Assembly: GCA_947584125.1 (NCBI GenBank)
Contig: CANPWI010000007.1
Location: forward strand, 1-21,853
Reading direction: 5' to 3'
Source of the DNA: an uncultured Clostridia bacterium
Lineage (GTDB): Bacteria; Bacillota; Clostridia; TANB77; CAG-508
Length of the DNA stretch: 21,853 nt
The notes under the pieces are model-generated. The model was given only the letters and a program-made list of their open reading frames with translations. It ran no database searches and was not told the origin of the DNA. Below, piece after piece: positions 1 through 6,801 of this stretch (the stretch's first letter is position 1; the number at the start of each line of letters is the position of its first letter). The position numbers and the translations under genes are program-made.

Positions 1-1
1 A

Positions 2-163
2 GTAAGTAATTGCTATTATTTAGAAACGGCTGGAGGAGAAGCAACACATGGTGTAATTAAAAAAACAGCAGAGCAATTAAAAACATTAGCAAGTGAACTA
101 AATGGTGAAGAATTTGAAGATACTGCTGATGGACCAATATTAAAATGGGAAACAAATAGCTAA
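2..163 (+). CDS. C-terminal end of a GLUG-repeat surface protein (5' end outside window)
   Basis: Only the last 53 codons are visible, read in frame from base 2 to the TAA at 161-163. The tail (SNCYYLE, then KTAEQLKTLASELN, then DGPILKWETNS) matches the end of the complete pilin-like GLUG protein at 275-2059 almost residue for residue, so this is very probably a tandem paralogue of it. The C-terminal pattern of a short helix followed by GPILKWE is the usual cap after the last GLUG repeat in such surface proteins (family knowledge). Function is inferred only by similarity to the downstream copy. No start, signal or repeat number can be judged here. Confidence 0.8.
   Translation, partial: VSNCYYLETAGGEATHGVIKKTAEQLKTLASELNGEEFEDTADGPILKWETNS
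62..154 (+). repeat. Direct repeat copy 1, shared 3' end of tandem paralogues
   Basis: These 93 bases match 1961-2053 at a constant offset of 1899 with one visible mismatch (G at 104 against A at 2003, giving Gly versus Ser). The similarity falls off sharply just upstream. It covers the C-terminal cap of both surface proteins. Confidence 0.9.
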
Positions 164-193
164 TAAACTTTGAGTTTAGTTCTTTATTTTTAA

Positions 194-222
194 AATAAAT
201 GATATCCATAATATCATTTATT
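194..222. other. AT-rich 12-bp hairpin between the tandem surface genes
   Basis: A perfect 12-bp inverted repeat (AATAAATGATAT against its complement) with a 5-base loop lies between the two surface-protein genes. No T-run follows on the plus strand, so it is not a normal intrinsic terminator. It could be an mRNA-processing or mRNA-stabilising stem, or chance in AT-rich DNA. Confidence 0.4.
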
Positions 223-274
223 GAAAAAGTAAAGTTAAAAGCTAAAAATAAAAAAAATAAACAAGGAGGAGAAG

Positions 275-2059
275 ATGAAAAAAATTAAAAATAACAAAGG
301 AATTACACTAATAGCGTTAATAATAACAATAATAATTTTATTAATACTTGCAGGAGTAGCAATAAGTTTTTCAATAGGAAATGATGGAATATTTAATAAA
401 AGTAAAAAATCAGCAGAAAAATACAATGAAGAATCAGTAAAAGAAAGATTAGAAATAGCATTAGCAGATTGCACTACAGATAAGTATACTAATGAAGAAT
501 ATAATCAAGAAGACTATTTAACCCAAAAATTAGAAGAAGCAGGATTTATAGTAACAGGAGATATAGTATCAGATGGAAAATATTTTTTCACTATAGATAG
601 AAGTGTACCAAAAATAGGAGAGAGTATAGGGCAAGATGATTTAGAAAATATATTAATAATAACAAATGAAGAAGAATTAAAAGACTTTAGAGATAAAGTA
701 AATGCGGGAGAAGATTATGAAGGAAAAACCGTAATGTTAGGTAATAATATAGAATTAGCTGGTAATGATGCTAATAATTGGACAGAAATTGGAAATAATG
801 GACATTGGTTTAAAGGAACATTTATAGGTAATGGACATACAATAAGTAATATAAATATGCAAACTACAGGAAATGTACATGGATTTTTTAAAGTTAATTA
901 TGGAACAATAAAAAATCTTACATTAAAAGGTGAAATGAACGGAGATGGTGCAACAATAGCTGGAATTTGTGGACAAAATTATGGTAAAATAGAAAATTGT
1001 AATAATTATATTAATGTAAATAATTCAACAACAACCCAATATCTAACAGGAGGAATTACAGCTGAATTATGGGAAGGAACTATAAAAAATTGTAATAATT
1101 ATGGAGATATTACAACAGGATTTAATGGAGCAGGAGGAATAGTAGGTCGTACAGGAAAAATAGCAAATGGTAATGGTGGAGAATTTGAAATATCAAATTG
1201 TATAAATTGTGGTGAAATATTAGTAAAAGGAAATGTCGGAGCAGGAGGGATTGTCGGTTATACTGAAAGTGGTGGAGTTATAAAAAATTGTATTAACGAA
1301 AATACTGTAACTCTAAATGGAGGCGCAGGAGCAGGAGGAATTCTTGGTACACAATTATCAAATAATAAAAATAAAGTCACAATTCAAGAATGTATTAATA
1401 ATTCTAAGATTTATGGAGGGGTATGGTCTGTAGGAGGTATTGTTGGAGATGTTGCTAATGTTTTAGATGTATTAAAATGTAAAAACACCAAAGAAGTATC
1501 TGCTGGAAACGGAAATTGTGGAGGAATAGTAGGAAATGTCGGGGGAAATGATGATACTATTTTTACAACAAATGTTTTTAGTTGTGTAAATCTAGGATAT
1601 ATACATTCAGAAGGAAAAGCAGGTGGACCCAATACTGGAGGTATAATTGGTTGTATTCAGTTTGGAGATAATGCAAGTATATTAAATTGCTATAACACAG
1701 GTAATATAAAATCAACAACAAGCAATTATAATGCTGGTATAGGAGGAATTGTAGGAGGATTATATAAAAACAATACTGTTGATTCTTCAAAAATAACAAA
1801 AGCAACTATAACAAATTGTTACAATAAAGGAGATATAGAATATCCTAGTAATAATTATGCAGGACAAATTGTAGGTAGAGATGATAATAATTTAAGATCT
1901 ATAACTAATTGCTATTATCTAAAGACAGCAAAAGGAAGTGGAACTTTAGGAGGAAACGAAAAAACAGCAGAGCAATTAAAAACATTAGCAAGTGAACTAA
2001 ATAGTGAAGAATTTGAAGATACTGCTGATGGACCAATATTAAAATGGGAAACAGAATAA
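275..2059 (+). CDS. Prepilin-like N-terminus fused to GLUG-type repeats, secreted surface protein
   Basis: Seen: a 594-residue protein with a strong ribosome site (AAGGAGGA at 263-270). Residues 1-30 form a class III signal-like segment: basic MKKIKNNKG, then ITLIAL and a hydrophobic helix to about residue 30. Residues 31-65 are a charged helix. From about 185 to 545 come roughly eleven repeats of 22-40 residues, with a GGIVG-like turn and an I-x-N-C-x-N-x-G-x-I strand. The cap ends in GPILKWETE. Known: K-G followed by a hydrophobic helix is the prepilin peptidase site of type IV pilins and pseudopilins, and GLUG repeats are predicted to stack as a beta-helix on bacterial surface proteins, often adhesins. 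Inferred: a membrane-anchored or pilus-associated surface fibre. Odd: the Glu normally at mature position 5 is Ala, and nearly every repeat carries a Cys. No pilus assembly gene is in the window. The ligand is unknown. Confidence 0.85.
   Translation: MKKIKNNKGITLIALIITIIILLILAGVAISFSIGNDGIFNKSKKSAEKYNEESVKERLEIALADCTTDKYTNEEYNQEDYLTQKLEEAGFIVTGDIVSDGKYFFTIDRSVPKIGESIGQDDLENILIITNEEELKDFRDKVNAGEDYEGKTVMLGNNIELAGNDANNWTEIGNNGHWFKGTFIGNGHTISNINMQTTGNVHGFFKVNYGTIKNLTLKGEMNGDGATIAGICGQNYGKIENCNNYINVNNSTTTQYLTGGITAELWEGTIKNCNNYGDITTGFNGAGGIVGRTGKIANGNGGEFEISNCINCGEILVKGNVGAGGIVGYTESGGVIKNCINENTVTLNGGAGAGGILGTQLSNNKNKVTIQECINNSKIYGGVWSVGGIVGDVANVLDVLKCKNTKEVSAGNGNCGGIVGNVGGNDDTIFTTNVFSCVNLGYIHSEGKAGGPNTGGIIGCIQFGDNASILNCYNTGNIKSTTSNYNAGIGGIVGGLYKNNTVDSSKITKATITNCYNKGDIEYPSNNYAGQIVGRDDNNLRSITNCYYLKTAKGSGTLGGNEKTAEQLKTLASELNSEEFEDTADGPILKWETE
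1961..2053 (+). repeat. Direct repeat copy 2, shared 3' end of tandem paralogues
   Basis: Partner of 62-154: 93 bases with a single mismatch, encoding the C-terminal cap of the complete GLUG protein. Synonymous sites are unchanged too, so the identity is at DNA level, which points to recent duplication or gene conversion. Confidence 0.9.
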
Positions 2060-2069
2060 TAAAATATAT

Positions 2070-2104
2070 AAGACCCTTTAAAATCTTGTATTTAAAAGGG
2101 TCTT
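2070..2104 (+). terminator. Hairpin after the GLUG gene, probable terminator
   Basis: AAGACCCTTT pairs perfectly with AAAGGGTCTT, with three further A-T pairs inside a mismatch and a small loop. It starts 11 bases after the stop codon. The plus strand lacks a good T-run after it, so termination may be weak or need a factor. Confidence 0.5.
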
Positions 2105-2122
2105 AAAACTAAAATAAAAAAA

Positions 2123-2142
2123 CGAACATTTTTTCGAAAAAA
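2123..2142. promoter_or_regulatory. Second, weaker palindrome upstream of the 2215 promoter
   Basis: CGAACATTTTTTCG (2123-2136) has CGAA/TTCG arms and is one base away from GAAC-N4-GTTC (it reads GAAC-ATTT-TTTC). It overlaps a 14-bp palindrome TTTTTTCGAAAAAA at 2129-2142. It lies just upstream of the -35 box. A second, imperfect LexA half-site arrangement is possible but unproven. Confidence 0.35.
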
Positions 2143-2145
2143 GTA

Positions 2146-2174
2146 TTGACAAAATAATATATTAGTTATACAAT
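2146..2174 (+). promoter_or_regulatory. Sigma-A type promoter of the DUF45 peptidase gene
   Basis: A consensus -35 TTGACA (2146-2151), a 17-base spacer and a -10 TACAAT (2169-2174). The expected start of transcription is near 2181, about 34 bases before the ATG at 2215. Confidence 0.8.
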
Positions 2175-2180
2175 AATACC

Positions 2181-2192
2181 GAACAAAGGTTC
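2181..2192. promoter_or_regulatory. LexA/SOS-like box GAAC-N4-GTTC over the transcription start
   Basis: The sequence reads C-GAAC-AAAG-GTTC. Known: the Gram-positive LexA (DinR) box has the core GAAC-N4-GTTC. It begins 7 bases after the -10, where a repressor would block transcription. Inferred: damage-inducible control of the gene at 2215. The flanking bases fit the longer consensus only in part. Confidence 0.5.
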
Positions 2193-2214
2193 ATAAAACT
2201 AAGGAGGTATTAAA

Positions 2215-2886
2215 ATGGAAAATAAAACTATATGTTATTCAGTAAAAAGAACTGTAGATACAAATATGATTATACAAGTAGAAAATGGAGAGGTTATAGT
2301 AAATGCCCCTTGGTATGTTAGAGAAAACACAATTAAGAAAACAATTCAAGAAAAGAAAAAATGGATATTAAATAAAATAGATGAGTATGAAAAAAATAAA
2401 ACAGAATTAATGGATATAAGACCAATTATAATTTTAGGAAAAAATTATAATCTTAAAGTTAGTTATAAAAATATCGAAAAAATAGAATGTAATTTAAAAG
2501 AAAACACAGTAGAGGTTAATTTACCAAAAAAATATAAAAAAGCTAATAACGAATTAATAACAAATGTATTAATGGATAAGTTATATGAAAAAGTTGCAAA
2601 AGAGCAATTAGAATATATTATGGAAAAATTAAGAGTTAATTTAGGATTTGCCCCAGAAGACTATAAAATTAAAGAAATGAAAAATTGTATTGCAAAATGC
2701 ACAGAAGAAAAAGTAATTATAGTAAATCCAAAAATAGCTATATTTAATCCTAAAACAATAGAATATATTTTATTACATCAATTTTGTCATTTAAAATATA
2801 AAAACCATGTAAAAGGTTTCTGGAAAATGATAGAAAACTATATGCCAGAATACAAAAAATATGAAATAAAATGTAATATGTACTAA
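2215..2886 (+). CDS. YgjP/DUF45-type metallopeptidase homologue with altered HExxH
   Basis: Seen: 223 residues with a perfect AAGGAGGT ribosome site at 2201-2208. The layout fits the YgjP family (DUF45, M48-like fold): an N-terminal beta-rich half with the tryptophan-containing helix KKTIQEKKKWI, a middle segment, and the C-terminal zinc-site helix followed by N-H and F-W, ending PEYKKYE. Known: family members carry HELxH plus a downstream His and are predicted zinc proteases. Odd: here the motif is H188-Q-F-C-H192, then H198; the catalytic Glu is Gln (CAA, one base from GAA). The zinc-binding His residues remain, so the protein may bind metal without cleaving peptide bonds, or be a regulatory pseudoenzyme. 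It is a single gene on its own promoter with a SOS-like box. The biological role of the family is poorly known. Confidence 0.75.
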   Translation: MENKTICYSVKRTVDTNMIIQVENGEVIVNAPWYVRENTIKKTIQEKKKWILNKIDEYEKNKTELMDIRPIIILGKNYNLKVSYKNIEKIECNLKENTVEVNLPKKYKKANNELITNVLMDKLYEKVAKEQLEYIMEKLRVNLGFAPEDYKIKEMKNCIAKCTEEKVIIVNPKIAIFNPKTIEYILLHQFCHLKYKNHVKGFWKMIENYMPEYKKYEIKCNMY

Positions 2887-2933
2887 TATTATAGAAAAAA
2901 GAATAAAAAAATGAAAAAATTTGCCAGGTTGTA

Positions 2934-2963
2934 TTGAATATGTAACACAAAATGTGATATACT
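2934..2963 (+). promoter_or_regulatory. Promoter of pyruvate kinase (extended -10)
   Basis: -35 TTGAAT (2934-2939), an 18-base spacer and TATACT (2958-2963), preceded by TG at 2955-2956. It lies downstream of an in-frame ATG at 2921, which therefore cannot be the start, and supports the GTG at 2999. Confidence 0.7.
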
Positions 2964-2998
2964 ATATAATATTTTATGATAAGAAAGAGGGATTAAAA

Positions 2999-4402
2999 GT
3001 GAAGAAAAATTTAAGAAAAACAAACATAATTGGTACAATAGGACCAGCAAGTGAATCAAAAGAAATGTTAACAAAATTAATGAAAACAGGATTAAATGTT
3101 ACAAGAATTAACTTTTCACATGGAGGATATGAAGAAAACGCAGTTAAAATAGATACAATAAAACAAGTTAGAGAAGAATTAGATTTACCTGTTGCATTAA
3201 TGCTAGATACAAAAGGACCAGAAATTAGAACAGGAAAACAAGAATCAGGAGATATAAAAGTTAAAATAGAAGAAGGAACAACATTTACATTTGTAAATGA
3301 AGATATTATTGGAAACGAAACAAAAACATCAATTAGCTACAAAGACTTATACAAAGATGTTGTACCAGGAGCTAAAATATTAGTAGATGATGGTGCAATC
3401 GAATTTGAAGTTGTAGAAATACAAGGAAAAGATGTTGTATGTAAAGCTTTAAATACAGGAATGTTAGGAAGCAGAAAAACAGTTAATGTTCCAGGATTAG
3501 CACTTAATTTACCAGCTTTATCAGAAAAAGATATAGCAGATATAACAAATGGTGTAAAAGCAGGATTTGATTATATTGCTGCTTCATTTGTTAGAAGATT
3601 ATCAGATGTTCAAGCAATTCGTAAATTATTAGATGATAATGGCGGAGAAAAAGTTAAAATCATTTCAAAAATAGAAAGTCAAGAAGGAATAGACAACTTT
3701 GAAGAAATATTAGAAGCATCTGATGGAATAATGGTAGCAAGAGGAGATATGGGAGTTGAAATACCATTTTATCAAGTACCAGTTGTACAAAAACATTTCA
3801 TAAAAAGATGTAATGAAGTTGGAAAACCTGTAGTTACAGCTACACAAATGTTAGAAACAATGACACAAAATCCAAGGCCAACAAGAGCAGAAGTTAGTGA
3901 TGTTGCAAATGCAACTTATGATAGAACAAGTTGTATAATGCTTTCAGGAGAATGTGCTATGGGTAAATATCCAGTTGAATGTGTTGATGCAATGGTTAAA
4001 ATATCTACAGAAATAGAATCTAAAGTAAACTATTGGAAAAGATTTAATGAAAAAGGATTTACAGCAAGTGAAAATGATGTTGATGCAAACATTGCTTATA
4101 CAACATGTGCAACAGCTAAAAATCTAAATGCAGATGCAATAGTTGTTTATACAAATTCAGGAGATATAGCTAGAAAAATTGCAGGATTTGGTCCAGCATG
4201 TCCAATTATAGCAATAACAGACTGCAAAAAAACATTTAATCAATTATCTCTTGTATGGAATGTAGCACCAGTATATGTTGAAAAAGCAGATAGTGAAGAA
4301 ACAATGCTAAAAAACGGAATAGAAAAAGCTAAATCTAAAGGAATATTAGAAAGTGGAGACAAAGTTGTAACATCTCCAGTAAAAGGAATTCTTAAAGTAT
4401 AA
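2999..4402 (+). CDS. pyk: Pyruvate kinase
   Basis: Catalyses phosphoenolpyruvate plus ADP to pyruvate plus ATP, the last step of glycolysis, in the cytosol. Seen: 467 residues from a GTG start, with AAGAGGG at 2985-2991 as ribosome site. The start KKNLRKTNIIGTIGPAS matches the normal N-terminus of the family, and an in-frame ATG at 2921 lies upstream of the promoter. Motifs in order are NFSHGGYE (substrate site Arg/Asn/Ser region), MLDTKGPEIRTG, the B-domain, the ISKIE lysine, MVARGDMGVE (metal-binding acidic residues) and ATQMLETM, then the C-terminal allosteric domain. The length fits the short form; the extra PEP-utiliser domain found in some Bacillus enzymes is absent. It stands alone with its own promoter and terminator. 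Confidence 0.97.
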   Translation: MKKNLRKTNIIGTIGPASESKEMLTKLMKTGLNVTRINFSHGGYEENAVKIDTIKQVREELDLPVALMLDTKGPEIRTGKQESGDIKVKIEEGTTFTFVNEDIIGNETKTSISYKDLYKDVVPGAKILVDDGAIEFEVVEIQGKDVVCKALNTGMLGSRKTVNVPGLALNLPALSEKDIADITNGVKAGFDYIAASFVRRLSDVQAIRKLLDDNGGEKVKIISKIESQEGIDNFEEILEASDGIMVARGDMGVEIPFYQVPVVQKHFIKRCNEVGKPVVTATQMLETMTQNPRPTRAEVSDVANATYDRTSCIMLSGECAMGKYPVECVDAMVKISTEIESKVNYWKRFNEKGFTASENDVDANIAYTTCATAKNLNADAIVVYTNSGDIARKIAGFGPACPIIAITDCKKTFNQLSLVWNVAPVYVEKADSEETMLKNGIEKAKSKGILESGDKVVTSPVKGILKV

Positions 4403-4433
4403 GAAAAGGTGGCTTTGCCACACTTTTCTTCTT
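4401..4433 (+). terminator. Intrinsic terminator of pyk
   Basis: AAGAAAAG-GTGGC pairs with GCCAC-(A)-CTTTTCTT around a TTT loop. The right arm is T-rich and runs on into CTT. It overlaps the pyk stop codon. Confidence 0.7.
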
Positions 4434-4437
4434 AGAT

Positions 4438-4478
4438 AAAAAAATAAATCTCTTTATTTTAAAGAGATTTATTTTTTT
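4438..4478. terminator. Terminator of rpmF, bidirectional
   Basis: A stem of about 19 bp (A-run, TAAATCTCTTTA, then a TTT loop and its complement) with seven A on the left and seven T on the right, so it has a T-run on either strand. It sits between the convergent pyk and rpmF genes and touches the rpmF stop codon. Confidence 0.85.
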
Positions 4479-4665
4479 ATTTTTCTTCATTATTTACTTC
4501 TATAGCTTTTTTACCATTATAGTATCCACAATTTGAGCAAGCTCTATGTGGTAATATTGGTTCATGACAGTGTGGGCATGTAGCTATTGTTTTATGCTCT
4601 AATTTCCATGTAGATCTTTTTAAATGTGTTCTTGCTTTAGACCATCTTCTTTTTGGTTGTGCCAT
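4477..4665 (-). CDS. rpmF: 50S ribosomal protein L32, zinc-binding form
   Basis: Structural protein of the large ribosomal subunit. Seen: 62 residues starting MAQPKRRWSKAR, the classic L32 N-terminus, with a zinc ribbon C30-PH-C33 and C43-SN-C46 and a short acidic tail. The ribosome site AAGGAGGG (complement of 4673-4680) lies 7 bases before the ATG. All four Cys are present, so this is the zinc (C+) form rather than the Cys-free form made under zinc limitation. Known: in many Firmicutes rpmF follows a DUF177 (YceD-like) gene and precedes fatty-acid genes such as plsX. Here it is a single gene with its own consensus promoter and terminator, convergent with pyk and divergent from the deaminase gene. 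Confidence 0.97.
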   Translation of the reverse strand: MAQPKRRWSKARTHLKRSTWKLEHKTIATCPHCHEPILPHRACSNCGYYNGKKAIEVNNEEK

Positions 4666-4734
4666 TTTATTTCCCTCCTTGTTTGCAAGATATTTATATA
4701 TCTATTAAATTTTAACAAATTATGATACTATAAA

Positions 4735-4763
4735 ATTATACTAGTATTTTTCGAATTTGTCAA
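4735..4763 (-). promoter_or_regulatory. Consensus sigma-A promoter of rpmF
   Basis: On the minus strand: TTGACA (4758-4763), exactly 17 bases, TATAAT (4735-4740). Both hexamers are perfect. Predicted leader of about 60 bases. Confidence 0.9.
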
Positions 4764-4780
4764 TAGATGAATATTAAGAT

Positions 4781-4809
4781 TTGCATAATATTTTTTTATA
4801 TGTTATAAT
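4781..4809 (+). promoter_or_regulatory. Promoter of the dCMP deaminase gene
   Basis: TTGCAT (4781-4786), 17 bases, TATAAT (4804-4809), with the extended -10 TG at 4801-4802. The predicted leader is only about 16 bases before the ATG at 4832, with AAGGTGA at 4821-4827. Confidence 0.85.
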
Positions 4810-4831
4810 TCGGAGAAATGAAGGTGATTAA

Positions 4832-5335
4832 ATGATAGAGAATATTAGAGTTGATAAAACAAATTATTATTTGAATATTGCCAAAGCTGTAGCAGATAGA
4901 AGTACATGTTTAAGAAAGAAAATAGGATGTGTAATAGTAAATAATGATGAAATTATTTCTACAGGTTATAATGGAGCACCAAGAGGAAGAAAAAATTGTA
5001 TAGATTTAGGATTTTGTACTAAGAAAAAATTTTTTCCAGATATAAGACATGCAGGATATGAAGCTTGTAGGTCAGTTCATGCTGAACAAAATGCGATAAT
5101 AAGTGCTTCAAGGAAAAGTATGATAGGTTCTACTTTATATTTAGTATCATATAGAGATGATACAGGAGAATATGATGAAGGTGCAACAGCCTGTCAAATG
5201 TGTAGAAAAATGATTATTAATGCAGGAATAAAAAATGTAGTAGTTAGAGGAAAAAATAACTTAGAATATACAGTTACAGATATAGAAGATTGGATAGAAA
5301 ATGATGATTTACTTCAAGGAAAAATTACATATTAA
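4832..5335 (+). CDS. dCMP deaminase family protein (ComEB-like)
   Basis: Zinc-dependent deaminase expected to convert dCMP to dUMP, feeding thymidylate synthesis. Seen: 167 residues with the cytidine/deoxycytidylate deaminase signature H83-A-E85 (zinc ligand and proton shuttle) and C121-QM-C124 (zinc ligands). The N-terminal half has the substrate-side motif STCLRKKIGCVIV and GYNGAPRG seen in dCMP deaminases, with an inserted Cys-containing loop at about 56-79 as in the T4 and ComEB type. Odd: the usual PCxxC reads ACQMC; the zinc Cys residues are intact, so activity is still expected. It is transcribed alone or into der: the gap to der holds a separate promoter. B. subtilis comEB belongs to this family, but a competence role cannot be inferred here. 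Confidence 0.9.
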   Translation: MIENIRVDKTNYYLNIAKAVADRSTCLRKKIGCVIVNNDEIISTGYNGAPRGRKNCIDLGFCTKKKFFPDIRHAGYEACRSVHAEQNAIISASRKSMIGSTLYLVSYRDDTGEYDEGATACQMCRKMIINAGIKNVVVRGKNNLEYTVTDIEDWIENDDLLQGKITY

Positions 5336-5356
5336 AACAAATATTTATAACTTTTA

Positions 5357-5395
5357 ATTAATCTTATTTTTTCTTGCAAAACATATAAGATTAAT
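5357..5395. other. Inverted repeat embracing the der -35 region
   Basis: An 11-bp inverted repeat (ATTAATCTTAT at 5357-5367 and its complement at 5385-5395) encloses 17 bases that include the -35 box. It has no T-run after it, so it is more operator-like than terminator-like. All but one pair is A-T, so chance is possible. Confidence 0.35.
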
Positions 5396-5402
5396 ATATA
5401 AT
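5374..5402 (+). promoter_or_regulatory. Promoter of the der-plsY-gpsA operon
   Basis: TTGCAA (5374-5379), 17 bases, TATAAT (5397-5402). The -10 overlaps an upstream in-frame ATG at 5401, which rules that codon out as the start of der. Confidence 0.8.
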
Positions 5403-5445
5403 GAAAATGTTAAAATGTAAAATGAGAAGAAAAAGAGGTGAAAAA

Positions 5446-6780
5446 ATGCAAAAACCATTAGTAGCAATAGTAGGAAAACCAAATGTAGGAAAATCTACTT
5501 TTTTTAATTATATAATTGGTTCAAGAATATCTATTGTAGAAGATACTCCAGGAGTTACAAGAGATAGAGTATATGCAGATACCTCTTGGAGAGGACGAAA
5601 TTTTACTCTTATAGATACAGGAGGTATTGAGCCAGAATCTGATGATATTATTATTTCTCAAATGAGAACACAAGCAAATATTGCAATAGAATTAGCAGAT
5701 GTAATAATATTTTTAACAGATATAAAACAAGGGGTAACAGCAGCTGACAAAGATATTGCATTAATGCTAAAAAAATCTAAAAAGCCTGTTGTTTTAGTTT
5801 GTAATAAAGCAGATAATTATGGAAAAACAGCAGACGATATTTATGAATTTTACAATTTAGGATTGGGAACACCATATCCAGTATCTGCAGCAAATGCATT
5901 AGGTATAGGAGATGTACTAGACGAAATATATAATAACTTTCCAACAGAAAAAGAAAATGAAGATGATGATGAAATTATTAAAATTGCAGTAATAGGAAAA
6001 CCAAATGTAGGTAAATCTTCTTTAATTAACAAAATTTTAGGAGAAGAAAGAGTTATAGTAAGCAATATTGCAGGAACAACTAGAGACGCTATAGATTCAT
6101 ATTTTGAAAACGAGTTTGGAAAATATATATTTATAGATACCGCAGGACTTAGAAGAAAAAGTAAAATAAAAGAAAATATTGAAAAATACAGTATTATGAG
6201 AACAATGCTTGCAATAGAAAGAGCAGATGTATGCTTAATGATGATAGATGCTAAAGAAGGAGTAACTGAACAAGATGCCAAAATTGCAGGTGAAGCAGAA
6301 AGAGCTGGAAAAGGAATTATTATAGTAGTTAATAAGTGGGACGAGATAGAAAAAGATAACCATACTTATGACGAATATAAAAAGGATATTTATAGTAAGT
6401 TATCATATTTAACTTATGCTCCAATATTATTTATTTCAGCAAAAACAGGTCAAAGAATAAATAAATTATATGAAATGATAAATATGGTAGCAAATCAAAA
6501 TTCTTTAAGAGTATCAACATCAATGCTTAACCAAGTACTAAACGAAGCAATAGCTATTGTTCAACCACCAACGGACAAAGGTAAGCGATTAAAAATATAT
6601 TATATGACTCAAGCTACAACAAAACCACCAACATTTGTGGTATTTGTAAATAATAAAGATTTATTTCATTTCTCGTATGAGAGATATTTAGTTAATCAAT
6701 TAAGAAAAGAATTTGGAATGCAAGGAACACCAATAAGAATGATTATCAGAGAAAAAACTGATAAAGAGATGAACAAATAG
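5446..6780 (+). CDS. der: Ribosome-assembly GTPase Der (EngA)
   Basis: Tandem-domain GTPase needed for maturation of the 50S subunit. Seen: 444 residues from ATG 5446 (AGAGGTG ribosome site at 5434-5440). The first G domain has GKPNVGKS at 10-17 and DTGG at 57-60, with NKAD as the base-specificity motif; an acidic linker (ENEDDDE) follows; the second G domain has GKPNVGKS at 184-191, DTAG and NKWD. The C-terminal KH-like domain follows from about residue 355, with PPTDKGKRLKIYYMTQ. Length fits the family (B. subtilis 436). A start at 5401 would overlap the promoter and add 15 residues not found in relatives. It heads an operon with plsY 21 bases downstream, an order well known in Firmicutes. 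Confidence 0.97.
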   Translation: MQKPLVAIVGKPNVGKSTFFNYIIGSRISIVEDTPGVTRDRVYADTSWRGRNFTLIDTGGIEPESDDIIISQMRTQANIAIELADVIIFLTDIKQGVTAADKDIALMLKKSKKPVVLVCNKADNYGKTADDIYEFYNLGLGTPYPVSAANALGIGDVLDEIYNNFPTEKENEDDDEIIKIAVIGKPNVGKSSLINKILGEERVIVSNIAGTTRDAIDSYFENEFGKYIFIDTAGLRRKSKIKENIEKYSIMRTMLAIERADVCLMMIDAKEGVTEQDAKIAGEAERAGKGIIIVVNKWDEIEKDNHTYDEYKKDIYSKLSYLTYAPILFISAKTGQRINKLYEMINMVANQNSLRVSTSMLNQVLNEAIAIVQPPTDKGKRLKIYYMTQATTKPPTFVVFVNNKDLFHFSYERYLVNQLRKEFGMQGTPIRMIIREKTDKEMNK

Positions 6781-6801
6781 AAAAAATAAGGGGGAATTTA
6801 T

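Noticed and set aside
900..1930. DNA-level tandem repeat or CRISPR-like array in the GLUG gene
   Set aside because: The periodicity is in protein; unit lengths vary and the DNA repeats are degenerate, with no constant spacers.
2921..2998. Upstream ATG extension of pyruvate kinase
   Set aside because: It precedes the promoter at 2934-2963 and adds residues foreign to the family; the GTG at 2999 has a ribosome site and the normal N-terminus.
5401..5445. Upstream ATG extension of der
   Set aside because: The ATG overlaps the -10 box at 5397-5402, so it cannot be in the transcript from that promoter.
5850..6281. 143-codon open frame on the minus strand
   Set aside because: It is antisense to the Der GTPase domains, without a ribosome site or known similarity.
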